A stretch of DNA of 64,000 nucleotides from Artemisia argyi. Taxonomy: Eukaryota > Streptophyta > Magnoliopsida > Asterales > Asteraceae. Numbering within the stretch: the first letter of the stretch is position 1; the number at the start of each line of letters is the position of its first letter. Made by a program: the position numbers and the translations under genes. Positions 1 to 13,000 of the stretch are shown here, piece after piece. Below the pieces are notes generated by a model, which had not been told where the DNA came from, ran no database searches, and saw only the letters and a list, made by a program, of their open reading frames with translations. The stretch is taken from the NCBI GenBank assembly GCA_030686995.1, contig CM060696.1, positions 115,955,949 to 116,019,948 on the forward strand, read 5' to 3'.

Positions 1-2440
1 AACACAAGTTCACAAAAGCAGGCCTAAAACTCAAATAGAAACTGGTCTCACTCAGTCAACTTCAAGTAGATTTTCAAATAAGCAAACAAATCTCAAATTT
101 GAAATTTCTTTTTGATATGAATTCTCTGAGTACTGAGCTTTTCAAAACAATAGTCCAAAATGATTTTCAACAAATATTTAATTCTAAAAATGATCACAAA
201 GTAATGACTAAAACTGAGTACAAAGGCTATTTGACTTTTTGATTTCAAACCTATTTTGACTGAAATGAAATTACGCAGCTCAAATCTACTTCTAATTTTA
301 TGTATTAAGCTACAATTAAACTAGTTTAAGCTATATCTAATTAGGTTGTAACTATCAACACAGTTGCACTAACAGATTTATGCTATAACTATCAGTAAAT
401 GCAGTGAACCATTATTTTGACTTTTAATAAACTACACTTACTATTTTAAGCTTTAAACTACTATATCTATACTAGTTAAACCTATGTGTGATCAAGTGAC
501 AGTAATCAAACAATAACTGCACTCACTGATATGCAGATCCAAACACCCCTTTATTGTGACAATTACACTATTAATCCATGAGAATAACCACAGAACTCAA
601 CTCATATAATATGAAAAGCTGTAATATCACTTAATTCAACTGAATCAGCAATAAACTTCAATGAATTCCAATAGATACTCAATTTCACTAATCTACAAAT
701 ATGACAGATGCTCAATCAAAACTAATTATCTCAGATTAACTAACTAAAACAAAAATTCAATTACAGCTATCAATTCACACCTACTTAAACAATGAAACTC
801 AGAATCAAACAAGCTCAATCTCAGATAAAATAACAACAATTCTAGCAACTAATAACAATGAAACAGTAATTAACAATTCAAACTCAGGAACATGCACTTA
901 CAAATATTTTAATCCAGCATTAACAGCATTGATTCACTTAGCTTGCCTATCTCTAGGATAGGCAGAGACCTTCCAATTCTGTCTCAACTTATCCAAATCA
1001 CCTCAGATACCAATGAACCAATTTACTTTGACTTGTGTTCACTGATTCTAAACTCTTGTGAAATTTGAAATGAAATCAGATCTACAGTAGGCTACAGAGC
1101 TTGTGTTGTCTATGAAAAAGCTAAATGAATTTATTGAAAAGCTTATCTAAACCAAATGAAAACATTTTTTATAATTTTCTGATTTTTTTTTATTTTTATA
1201 TTTTGAATAATTGATCAAACTGAATTAAAAGATAGATTCAATTAAGCTAAATGTAAAACACTGAGAGTAACTGATTAATAGAAATATAAGAACTAATAAG
1301 CTGAGAAAAGAAAAGAATAAGCTAACTTGATTTAGAGAAAACTAAAACTTTATTAAAACTCAATTCATTACACAAACTAGTCTAAATACATTCTAAAGAA
1401 ATTTTAACATGGCTTCGCTACACACTAACTAACTATACAAATGAGCTTACAATCACTCCTATTTATAGCAGAGGTGAGATGAGGGTTCACGGATTGCCAA
1501 GCTGGCAATCCGTGTGAGTTGTGCTTCTTTGAAGCCTCTGAGCACCGTTTGATCTTAATCCAATCATTCCCTTGTGATAATAACCCTTAGATCAGTATTC
1601 ATGACGCGTCTCATCCAATAATATGTCGCCACGTAGCCCGTTTGTGCTTTCTTTCACTCTGACACGCTCTGCCACACTCTGACACCCTTCTAGAAGCACG
1701 CAATTTGACATCATTACCCTTAATTGCTGTGAATTTGGGAGTAAAGGTAATTAGGGTTCATGTTATCTGGGTAAGTGGGTAATTGGGGATAAATTTGGGC
1801 GCGGGGTAAGTTAATTGTATGTTTGACCCTTCTTTGACCTTTTGACCCTTTTTAATATAATTTTGACCGAGGGTGTGGTTGGGCTCAAGGGATTGGGCCT
1901 TTGGTTCTTTTGGGTTAGAGGTGGAATTGGATTTAATTATTGGATCAGGCTTTTCATTTGGTTGATTTCAGATTTTGTGATATGGAATTATAAGGACCAT
2001 TCATGTAGTTTATGAAATTCTAAGGACTGATTCTGCCAACATTTAAAAATGAATTACAAGGGCTCATGATGACGTAATATGATTCCCAAAGGTTGACTTT
2101 GACATTTCTTCAAATAATTCCATGAGGGACTAAATCTGACAACTTTGAAAGTATGAGGACTAAATCTGAACTTTCTTCAAACTTCTCTCAAGGAACTCTT
2201 TGGCACAAGTATCAATATCTGAGGACTTCAATAAACTCAACTTTGATTCCAACTTGACTTTCCAACCATCTACCACTCTCGTGCCCGATTTTCCGGTTTT
2301 CGTTTGATTTTTCGTCTTTTTGTGATTAAACCGTACTTGCATGTTCACAACATAGAAACACGTGTTTTCTTGGAATTTGTTAGCTCAATTAGTCATTTTG
2401 GGTCGGTATTTGGCCATAAAATGGTGAGTGAATAAGCACT
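1..2440. other. intergenic, no gene seen
   Basis: AT-rich sequence with stop codons in all frames and no recognisable protein. The stretch around 1320-1480 is slightly less AT-rich and is followed by a near-perfect palindrome. Short direct repeats of the type 'gaggactaaatctgaac' occur near 2125-2175. I see no tRNA, LTR end or transposase remnant. Confidence 0.6.
1488..1514. repeat. short perfect hairpin, 11-bp stem
   Basis: The arms CACGGATTGCC and GGCAATCCGTG are perfect reverse complements around a 5-base loop, AAGCT. It lies in more GC-rich sequence than its surroundings. It could be a terminator-like hairpin of an unannotated transcript or simply chance; no CTRR end follows it, so it is not a Helitron terminus. 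Confidence 0.6.
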
Positions 2441-2744
2441 CACCAAAAATAAACACAGAATTGCACATATAGCAACGGCGCATGTAATTCATTTATTAAG
2501 TTTGAATAAAGATATTCGGAAAATCTTTTTTTCTAAGTGTCATTACGTTTTATTAAACATGAAACATGCATAACGTCCTGAACAGTTCAGATATGAATAG
2601 CTGAATTTTAAAAAATTCAACCCCAACATCATGCTAGTTGAACATAGTCAAATTCTTCGTCAAACAAAAATATCTACAAAAATGTTAATTGATATTAACA
2701 CATAATAAAAATTTTATGTTAAACTCGCGCGTGCGCGGGTATAA

Positions 2745-3058
2745 TCTATACTACATATAAAGCATGCATCTGATTTCTTGAATCTTGAATTCCTTAAACT
2801 TAATGTTGACTTTATTGACTTTTGAGCAGAATATTTCATATTATTGAGCCCGAGATTTTTCATATCTCAGTTAATAGCTTTCATAATTTGGCAAATAATT
2901 GTTGATTTTTTGTCTATTATATATGGTGAGATGAAAATTATTTTTATCTTTGAAACTTTTGAATTTTGAATTTATTGACTTATAGATACATATTTAAGAC
3001 TTGCCGCTAAAAAACTTGTTGTTAAAAATTTCGTTGCTATGCACGGGTATTCGTCTAG
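2745..3058 (+). mobile_element. non-autonomous Helitron, 314 bp
   Basis: The element starts TCTATACTACATATAAAGC and ends in GTATTCGTCTAG, flanked by A on the left and T on the right, as known for Helitrons. The matching empty site in copy B lies between 9511 and 9512, where the flanks join as ...atataA/Taactg. It has no coding capacity. The last 20 or so bases are nearly the same as the 3' end of the 4.3-kb Helitron at 3920-8215, so the two belong to one family. Confidence 0.85.
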
Positions 3059-3442
3059 TAACTATATAAGTATTTATAATTTTACATAATTTTAGTAAAA
3101 AAAATCTTATTTAAGAAACCTGTGTATGCACGGTTTAAATACTAGTAACTAAATATAATAACTTGTGAAAATCAATCTTGATGAATATGTATCTTTGAAT
3201 CAACCCTGTGTTTTGTGCCTTAGAGAACAAAATGCGGATATGTGATATTGGTTGATATATTATAGGCAAATTTTTTATCACGTCAGGTTTTGTGCCTATA
3301 ACATGAATCATATAACGCAACATAAAAACAAACTCAATGGTAACTTGGCGTCATAAAGGCAACGAAGACCTTCAAATTTTTATTATCAAAATTTTAGAAT
3401 AAAACGCAAATTCAATTATAAAGTTTACGTAATCTAAATAAA

Positions 3443-3787
3443 TCTTTTTTATAATAAAATAAAACCTTTATTGGGAATTTTCCATTTCAAAAAAACGGAT
3501 TCATACCTTATTTAGTAATAATTTTATTTAAAAAAAATATTATTTTCTTATTAGGTAACATTTTATATTTATCCATAACACAAGTAGAAGATAAATACAA
3601 AAAATACAGATAAGATGCAATTAATAATAGGATTAAAATTTTTAAATAATTATCTTTAATAATAAAAAACTATAATTAAACATCATAAATCAAACAAAAC
3701 AAAGATTAAATTATTTGTTTTAATAAATAAAAATATATGATTCAAAAAATTTTAAAAAACTTGCGCGTGCGCGGGCATTATAACTAG
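3443..3787 (+). mobile_element. non-autonomous Helitron, 345 bp
   Basis: It starts TCTTTTTTATAATAAAATAA and ends with a GC-rich hairpin (GCGCGTGCGCG at about 3763-3775) followed by CATTATAACTAG. The flanks are A and T. Copy B shows the empty site between 9891 and 9892. It has no gene. Both ends match those of the 23.6-kb Helitron at 21218-44849: the first 80-odd bases align closely and the last 20 are almost identical. It is therefore probably mobilised by that element's proteins. Confidence 0.87.
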
Positions 3788-5053
3788 TTAAGGTACTACA
3801 CTTAAATCAAGTTACCTAAGTTTTAGTGACTCGTAATGTAAGAACAAAATTTTAAAGACTAACATTGCAAACTCATTAGAGACTAACAATGTAAAAAAAC
3901 AAACCACCATAAACTAATACTAGACGAGTACCCGTGCATAGCAACTGAGGTTCCTAGCGGCAGCCAATTAACGATATGCGATATTGTGATATATTATCTA
4001 ACCTGATAACACACCCAAACTACAGTTTTTATCCGCTACAAAAACAATAAGAACCATAAAGAATGGATCTAGGTGATTCCATAATAACAAACAGTTTGGG
4101 CTTACAGTAGTTGTTTCTAGTTCTAGTGTAAAATTATGTTAACATGTTATTAATACTTGGATATACTTTGCTATACTTAACCTATACCTTTCTAAGAACG
4201 CTTGCAGATATAACTCAGAATGCCTCATTAAAGTAGGTTCCTTCTCAAATTTGAGCACGATGCTTCGCAATAGAATACATTCCATAGCCCGAACAAAACA
4301 TTGATGACTTTCATAGCATGATAGTTGAACTCTCAAAATTTCATGCTCTTATAGGAGCCTTTCTCACTTTGTCAGGCCCCTTAAATATTTCACACGTTTC
4401 CTCTTTAAAGATGCCTCATAAGTGGTTGTTAGAACTTCCAAAAAAGACTATCCCTATTTAACCAAAAATTGTACCCAATCACTTCCAATCTACTTCTAAT
4501 CTCGTGGCCTAGAATCAAAACAAATATATAGTTTTGGATATAAAGCCAAGATCTTAACAACAAAACCAACAGGTAACACCAATTGTCAATTCAAGTCCTA
4601 ACATTCAAACATGGGCTGCAAACAGAACTAAATTCAGGAATATATATCCCAGACCAACGATAACAAATCCTAACAAACATTATAACGTGCTTAATATAAG
4701 AGAAAATAAAAATATTAAAATTAACGAACTTCAAATACAAAGCTCAAAGCACATATGCCAGTAAAAAGTTTAACACTATCATTATTCAAATCCAAAGGTG
4801 GACATTTCGATCCATTTGCTTATCGATGGATCAATTAGAAGAATTTAAGTGCAAATACATATCATGGAGCGTTTGTTTGGCCCTTACAAAACATCAATAA
4901 TTATCAAAAAAAACTAATAAAAGAACATTATTGATGCTTACCTTCTTTCAAGTTCAAATAGTGAAATAGAAGATGAAATAGAACACTATTTAGATTCTTT
5001 TATCAAAGCTGAAAAATGCTCACCCAAATCAAAACCGGTAGGTTATTCGTCTA

Positions 5054-5056
<3 letters not shown>

Positions 5057-5091
<35 letters not shown>
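5057..5091 (+). repeat. A(35) homopolymer
   Basis: An uninterrupted run of 35 A inside the 4.3-kb Helitron. There is no recognisable retroposon body in front of it, so it is best called a simple repeat. Confidence 0.9.
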
Positions 5092-5094
<3 letters not shown>

Positions 5095-6539
5095 AGATTC
5101 TGATATAAAACAATCAAGATAAAAAATCTTTATAGAATATGGACCATCAATTGTGCTCATGAATTAAAGATGAAGATGAGAAAGCAGCAAATGAAAGAAG
5201 CATAATTTTCCGTCCATGTCGGAACAATGAGTGGTGAAGAAAACTGAGCTAGAATTACATAAGCATAAACCTTGTTTTAATAGCTTAAATAGATATGTAA
5301 AAGGTTCGATTTATAATATTTTGGTTGGTATCTATAAGCCCAAGTTAACTGGTGGTGCGACAATACATGACCAAACTAACCTCGTAGGACACTTGTGATC
5401 ATTGTTGTTACAAAATCCCCTCCTACTGGATCCTGCAGCTAATATACAAGAAACATGAAGATCAATGTTATTGCAGAACTCCATTACCCAATCAGGCTCG
5501 ATAATTATGCTTGTAACAATTGGCGTGTTTTATTTTGAGCATACATACAAATACACTGTATACATAAACACTTTCACCCGACACTCAAAATTGGTTATCC
5601 GCTAAAAGTAAACTTAGATAAGCTTAAAAATAAGAAATCACAAACACCCTTGAACTACACATAATGATTCAGTTATATTAAACCAAACACATTAGTAAAA
5701 TACTCAAAACTCAAACATATGCTAAACACCCCTAAATAGAAACCATTTTTCATTCCAAAAATTCTCACAAATATGATATAAGCAGTTTATTTAAACAAAC
5801 AATACAACGCTTATCCAGTCAAAATAAAGGAGCGTATGAAACTGCTTGAACGGCCTAATATCCATTGCCTATAAAAATATGCAATGGAAATAGTAATAAT
5901 ATATGTTTTGTGTATCTTGGAAATAGTATTACCAATTAATCCATCAACATCCATTTTGATTCCAAAATCCAAACAACTGATACACATGTATACTTATTTC
6001 CTTTAACTACAGAAAATCATGAGCGGAGAAGGTTACTGTGAACATAGCTTGATTTATGTGCAAATGTTGTTAAACAAAACAACAACTGGAACTATATGAA
6101 TACCCGATATATGCTCAAGAGAGGTTAGCCTACGTTTTTTATTTACGAATACCAGTCCTCATTTGTTGGAATGGATAGTTAGTCATTTGTTGTAAACATG
6201 TTCCTAACTTTATCAAGCAAGACTTCTTTTCTATTAGAGCTTTGTACTTATATTAGTATAACTTTAACAAACACATTATAAAATGTTTTGAATTATAAAG
6301 GGGAATCAACTACATAATGATAAACAAAAGTATAGATTGAAACCACGGTCTTTGACAGAGCTTTCAAAACCTAAAAAAGTTTCAAAGACTTAATCATCCA
6401 ATCATGAAAACTGGACTAAAATAACATAATGCCATTGACAAACAAATAGCTAGTTGGCTACTAAGTTTTTAAGGACCATATTTAAGGTTACATAAACAAC
6501 CTAGAGGTCGGGATTTTATTATAGAAACCTCACATTTTA

Positions 6540-6615
6540 ACCGTAAGCGGATAGACCGAAGTAGGCTTGTTCGTGTTGCTGCACGTTCGTGTTCTTCCTT
6601 CTCATGTGCTACATC
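6540..6615 (-). pseudogene. captured exon fragment, gene unknown
   Basis: On the minus strand an acceptor (TTTAG) at 6616-6620 is followed by an open stretch that begins DVAHEKEEHERAATRTSLLR, rich in charged residues. It may be a 3' exon of the same captured transcript as the TADA piece or of another gene. I do not recognise the protein. The 3' limit is uncertain. Confidence 0.35.
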
Positions 6616-6774
6616 CTAAATAAGCACAAACTCAGATAATGATCTGGGTGAAAAACTTGGTGAAAAAAGTTGTGTGTAGCTCTGTATGTGTATGTGAGTC
6701 GACTTTAAAACTTGAATTGTCAAATGAAGTGAACAAACTGTTCTAAATAATATGTATAAATGTTGGTTGTTTCA

Positions 6775-6990
<216 letters not shown>

Positions 6991-7190
6991 TCACATAAAC
7001 TTATGTCATAATAAACATAGATAATGCAGATCTAAACAACCATTAATAGGTTCCATTTTGCCATCTCTAGTTAGGAACATAAGGCCAGATATGCTTACTC
7101 ACAGATTTGGACACAGGACCGACCGACGGATCCAAGCCTGTGCAATTTGCATTGTATAATATTATCGATTTTTCTAGCTGTGTCACCAAC

Positions 7191-7805
7191 CTTGAAGGCT
7201 CCAGCTTGAATCCTACGAACTGCTGCTGGTCCAATAACAACCTGCAACAACCATCAGTCTTACTTAGACACAGACGCAACATCAATGGCTCATTCTCATA
7301 TTCAGCCAATGGTTGAAAGTTAGAACCCTTACTTTGTTGTTTAACCTTGAATAGGAAATCAACTCCTTAGTGTCAGATTCAAGAACTCACTCAGCTATTT
7401 TAAGCCACAACCTTGATGGTAGGTTGTTTAAGAGCAAGCTTTGATGAAGCAACCACACTATGCACATTTGCAAGATATCAATAAATTTATGCTATAACAA
7501 TAAGCATATTTTACAAAACTAACGATCCTTATTTAATTAATGGGTGCTATAATGTGACTTACACAATACCCTCTAAATGATGCAAAGTTTATGAATCCAT
7601 TAGCAGTCGGATGCGCTGCATAAGCTGCCTAAAAATGACCATATACAGGAAATTAAATGGTAGCAAAAAAGCATAAAAACACAACATAAAACATAACAAA
7701 TAACAAAGATATGAAATTAGAAAAAAGAGAATCAAGTAAGAAACTGAAAGCTTACCTCGTCATAGATTAAAATTAGGACCCGAATAGATGATTCGCTTAT
7801 AAAAC
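7191..7805 (-). pseudogene. captured exons of an unrecognised gene
   Basis: Three consecutive exon-like pieces on the minus strand have matching phases and consensus borders: 7805-7756 (ends VLILIYDE), 7628-7563 (AAYAAHPTANGFINFASFRG then YC) and 7241-7191 (VVIGPAAVRRIQAGAFK). They read through in one frame across the junctions. I do not recognise the protein. They lie upstream of the TADA exon in the same Helitron and could belong to the same or another captured transcript. Confidence 0.4.
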
Positions 7806-8477
7806 CTATCATTATAAAGAAAAAAATAAAAATACAATATCATTAGTTAAAGTTAAATCGTGAGGAAAAAGAAGATTATATATATTGAATCCACAAAACA
7901 CACAAATCGTGAGGAAAAAGAAGATTAAACTTAACTGGATTGAGATGAAAATGGTGATTTTGATTTTTGAATGGTGGTATGTTTGAGATGAAACTTTCAT
8001 TGATTTGCAGTTTCGTTTTCCATTCATTACTTTCCATCAATACTTAAAACAGACATTTCCATTCATTAGTTTCCATCTTTCGATTGACATTAATTCACCA
8101 GGCAATTAAGTTTCGGTTGACATTTGCAGGGGTAAAATCTGGATTGACCGAAAGTTCAGTTTTTCACAATTCCACAATTCACCTTTGACCATTATTCTTT
8201 TATAAGTAGTAAAGATACCAACGGGGTTTGAAGTAGAAATCAAAATTTGCAAAACTTTTCTTCCTGTAGCCAAGCCACAAGTTGCAACACACTTTTAAAC
8301 ACACATACTACAAAAACAAAAACGCAAATACAAACTGAACATAACACTCAAATACAAACCAATTAAAAAAAGAAATAAAAATACGCACCCACCATGGCAC
8401 ACTGACCTCTAACGCTAAGAGGAGTGTGGTGGCGTAACGTCATTGGTGCCAAACATCTCCCATGATATCCCCATAAC

Positions 8478-9217
8478 TATTAATATAATCCATAAGTTGC
8501 ATATTAGTTGTCATGTTATCACTTTAGGTTTCATAGAATTTAAAGACGGGGGAATAAAACAAGATCATTTCCCTTCATTTTTAGTCAAATAGTGAAGGAT
8601 ATTCAATTAGTAATGAAAAAAGGGGTGGAGGGGATCCGTATATGTTATTCAGGTCGATCAGAAGGTGCAAAAATAACTAGAACCGAATGCAAAAAGTATG
8701 GAAAAACATCTAGTAATGCATTTAACCAGAAAATAGATTATGCTCCTGCGGAAGTATCTACTTGTTACTAAAGATTTGTTTCAAATGTACAACGGGTAGA
8801 TTGTTTTTAATTTTCTTTTAAAGTTTTAAGCAATGGACAAGTAATATGACTCAGTTTAACATTAATAACTGGGGGTTACGCTAATCTATTTAATTTATGC
8901 GGCGTTGACATGTTCAGTAGGTATTTATGCGGCGTTAACATGTTCAATAGATACGACGGTTCAGTTTATTTATAAACAGAAGAGCAAGTTTAGTTGTATA
9001 TCTGTTAATAATAATGTTAATCGTAAGTTTTTAAAAATGTGTTTAAACAAAAAATTTATTGTACAACACGTGCGCGTGTTCCTTTAAAGAGCGAGAAAAC
9101 AACAACATGTAATCAAACATTCTAACGCCGTACTCTAGTTTAAAAAATTACAGCTAAAATTATGATTAACAGATATATAAATATCATAATGAAGGCACGT
9201 CTTTACGGGTTAGCGTG
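8478..9217. other. intergenic between copies A and B
   Basis: No gene seen. A 30-bp tandem pair (tatgcggcgtt...) lies at 8896-8955, and a small hairpin AACACG-TGCG-CGTGTT sits at about 9065-9080. The hairpin resembles Helitron 3' hairpins but no CTRR end follows within 15 bases. Confidence 0.5.
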
Positions 9218-10280
9218 AGATGAAAATAAACACAAGATTGTACATATAGGAACGGCGCATGTAATTCATTTCTTAAGTTTAAATAAAGATATTTGGAAAA
9301 TCTTTTTTTTTCAAGTGTCATTACGTACGTGTTATTAAAACGAAACACACATAACGTCCAAAACATGATATCAATTGCTAATTTAAACAATTTCAACCCC
9401 GACATATGAACAAAGTCAAATTCTTCGTCTAACAAAAATATATACAAAATTTTAATTGATATTAATACATAATGAAAATTTCATGTTAAACTCACGTGTG
9501 GGCGGATATAATAACTGTATAAGTATTTATGATTTTACATACTTTTTATAAAATATCTTATTTAAGACACTAGTGTATGCACGATTTAAAAACTATCAAC
9601 TAAATATAATAACAAATGAAAAATCAATCTTGATGAGTACGTATCTTTGAATCAACCCATGTTTTGAGCCTTAGAGCACAAAACACGGATATGTGCTATT
9701 GGTTGATAAATTATAGGCAAATGTGTTATCACGTCAAGTTTTGTGCCTATAACATGAATCATATAACACATCACAAAACAAGCTCGCTGGTAACTTGGTG
9801 TAATAAAGGCAACGAAGACCTTCAAATTTTATTATCAAATTTTTAGAATAAAATGCAAATTCAATTATAAACATTACATGATCAAAATAAATTAAAGTAC
9901 TACAATTAAATCAAGTTTCATAAGTTTTAGTGACTGATAATGAACAAAATTTTAAAGACTACCAATGCAAACTCATTAGGGACTAACAATTTAAAAAAGC
10001 CAAACCACCATAAACTAATATAGCAACGGTGTTTAAAGTAGAAATCAACATTTGCAAAACTCATCTTCCTCTAGCCAAGCTACAACTTGAAACACACTTT
10101 AAAATACACACACTAAAAAACAAAAACACAAACACAAATTGAACATAACACTCAAACACAAACCAATTAAAAAAATGAAATAAAAATACGCACCATCACC
10201 ATGGCACACTGACCTGTAACGCCGAGAGGGGTGTGGTGGCATCACATCATTGGTCCTAAACTTTCCCCATAATATCCCCA
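9218..10280. repeat. duplicated unit, copy B (uninterrupted)
   Basis: Second copy of the unit at 2445-8477, roughly 85-90 percent alike by eye. It keeps the pre-insertion state at all three Helitron sites (9511/9512, 9891/9892, about 10019/10020). An older Helitron-like relic shared by both copies may run from about 9301 (TC) to 9518 (CTGT). No coding capacity is recognised. Confidence 0.8.
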
Positions 10281-13000
10281 TACGACGTGCTCTTATACTT
10301 TATGAAGTAACGGACTATAATGATTTATATAATCACTTCCAAGCATTAAATTTAGATTTTACAATGAAGATTTTAAGAACCTACGGGCATTAACTTTGGG
10401 TAAACTTTAAAGCGTCTATTCTTTTACGCAAGTATTTTGTATATCCTTGAACCTGGGAAAAGGAATTTAGTGAAATATGTCTTAAGTTTGATCTCAACTA
10501 TCCTCGATTTGCAGGTTGAAATATATCCAAGATACGACCCTTGTAAAATATTTGCAAGGGGTTAAAATTAAATTAACCCCGAATAAGTTTACCCGTCGAA
10601 CCAAACTTTTGTAAAGACTATCACTAAACTTGAAATAGTGCTACAAAATAAGCGGAGACATTATTTTTGAACCACAACAAAGTTTAAACTACTCGCTTTG
10701 TATCATCGTCAGTGTTGCAAAAAAGGCATGTAAGACCGATTAATCGCCGCCTAGGTGTTACTAGGGCACCAACTTTTCCGATTTGTATAAATTGGTTAAA
10801 CAACCATGTTTAGATCAAAAGGATTTGGGTTAAGTTGACATGTTGGTTTATTTTGATATGTAAAAACAAATTATTATTTTTTATTCATTTCAAAAGATCA
10901 AACTTTTGTTTTTTTCCAATAACTCAGATGTTTATGGGTGAAAATGTATACAATTGATTTTGCAGGTGAAAATGTATACAATCGGTTTCTACTTGAATTG
11001 TTCTAGTTAAGTTTACCCATTGCTTTAATTTTAATGATTCAGGACATATGAGTTCCAAGTCATGATATTTACAAATGTGTTTAGATCAAAAGGGTTCGGG
11101 TTAATTTGACATGTTGGTTTATTTCGATATATAGATTATAGATATAGATTTTATATATAATATATTTAAAAAATTTATATTATAGTCATCAATGTATAAT
11201 CATTAATACTTACATTACATTTGATTATTATATAATTACATAAAACATATATTATAATTATTATGTTATAATTATAATATTATAATTACATTACATATAT
11301 TATAATAATTATAAAATATTATAATTATTTTATAATTGTAATACTTACATTTAATGCATAAAACTTAATTTTTTTAGATATTTCATCAATTTATAATCAT
11401 TAATACTTACATTACATTTGATTATTATATAATTACATAAAACATATATTATAATTATAATACTTACATTTAATGCATGAAACTCAATTTTTATAGATAC
11501 GAGACAGCATGGCCCGTGCGATACACGGGCTTCGATTACCATGAAGTATCATTTGTTTGACAATAGTTAATTAAGTGTGTTAACATTAGTCACGAAACTT
11601 AATGTGTAAAACTTAAAAATTCGCTTTATTAAACTTTTACACATAGAAATGCTTCATATGAAAGATATTCAAAAATGTGGGGTTGACAATTAGTACACGT
11701 GGTTGTAGGTAGTAAGTGCACATAAATGCATTAATGTTCTCATTCAAACATGGAACTCATTTTTGATCGTTACTATTTCATTTTATTCGTTATATATTTC
11801 CAAGAAATTATACTCAACTTTAATGGGAAGCAAGTCTACCATAAAGCCCCATATGTATATTGAGAGATTTCATTCTAGCTAAAATGAAGTATTCATGCAT
11901 AATGCCTCTATCCTATTTCTTTTATGTGTTTGTGTAAAGATTTAATATTTTTATAAACTGTTATGTGAAGTGTTCATACATGATTTATTTTCATTCATTT
12001 AAAACAATGAAATTACAAATAATAGTTAAAAAATATATTCAAATTAGATACTTATTATTTTGTTTTGGAGTTGTGATTACTTTTTTCTCCATGAACATTT
12101 AGTTTTCAAAGTAAAGTTCAATACATTTTTCAATGATTATCATTCAAATTCGAACTTTACCCGCAATAATACACACAATGTAATAACTAAAAAGTTCATA
12201 CGTAGGGTGTTGACAAACCTTTTCTTGATAAATATCAATCATTTATATAAAACTTGTTAGTTATATAAATAATTAAGAGCAATTCATGCAAGTGATTTTG
12301 TTGAGCATTCTATCCAATGAGAAACTAAAATTTTGCATACCCAATACTCACTCCAACATGCTATTCCATTAGCTTTGCATACTTCACATCATCATCCCAA
12401 CTTTCAACTCGTCATACAAATATTATAAACTTCATTGCAAAAAAAAAATATATTAAAAGAAAACACATTTAAATGACCACTTTATAATACGAAAATCACA
12501 ATCAGAACATAAATATAGTCAAAAGAATATGAATTTCCATAAACACAACATATAGCTTGAATATCAACTCTAATATCAACTGTGCAGCCAGTATAAAAGC
12601 TTGTTTTCCATTCAAAGACACGCACATTTAACAGCATGTGATCACCAAAATGTCTCTAAAAATAACATATTTCACTTTATGTTAACCTAAGCGTGATATC
12701 GAAATCAAGATGATAACGATTGAATTTTTACAATACATTAAGTGGAAACTTGCACTTTAAACAACACTCCAATAATAACCCAACTTAAAAGAAATCTCAA
12801 AATGATTACAAATAACTACAGTAAAACAAATTAAAAAAGGTATATACTTTTGAGAAATAGTTAGAATCGATAAACACGATGGAGCTCGACTTCGGCGAAA
12901 CAGCTAGACAATGTTATAACCGGTATTGATAATTACGGATCATGTACACACTATTCAACACCAGTTCATATGTTTAGTCATTTCAGCCCAATATCGTGTC
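10281..13000. other. AT-rich intergenic with local duplications
   Basis: No gene. A block at about 10804-10860 recurs at 11077-11133. The AT-rich block 11187-11262 recurs at 11384-11460, followed each time by a taatacttacatttaatgca motif. A perfect hairpin GCCCGTG-CGATA-CACGGGC lies at 11512-11530, of a kind seen near ends of small plant transposons. Nothing else is identified. Confidence 0.5.

Noticed and set aside
9060..9090. Hairpin AACACG-TGCG-CGTGTT as a Helitron 3' end
   Set aside because: No CTRR sequence follows within the usual 10-12 bases.
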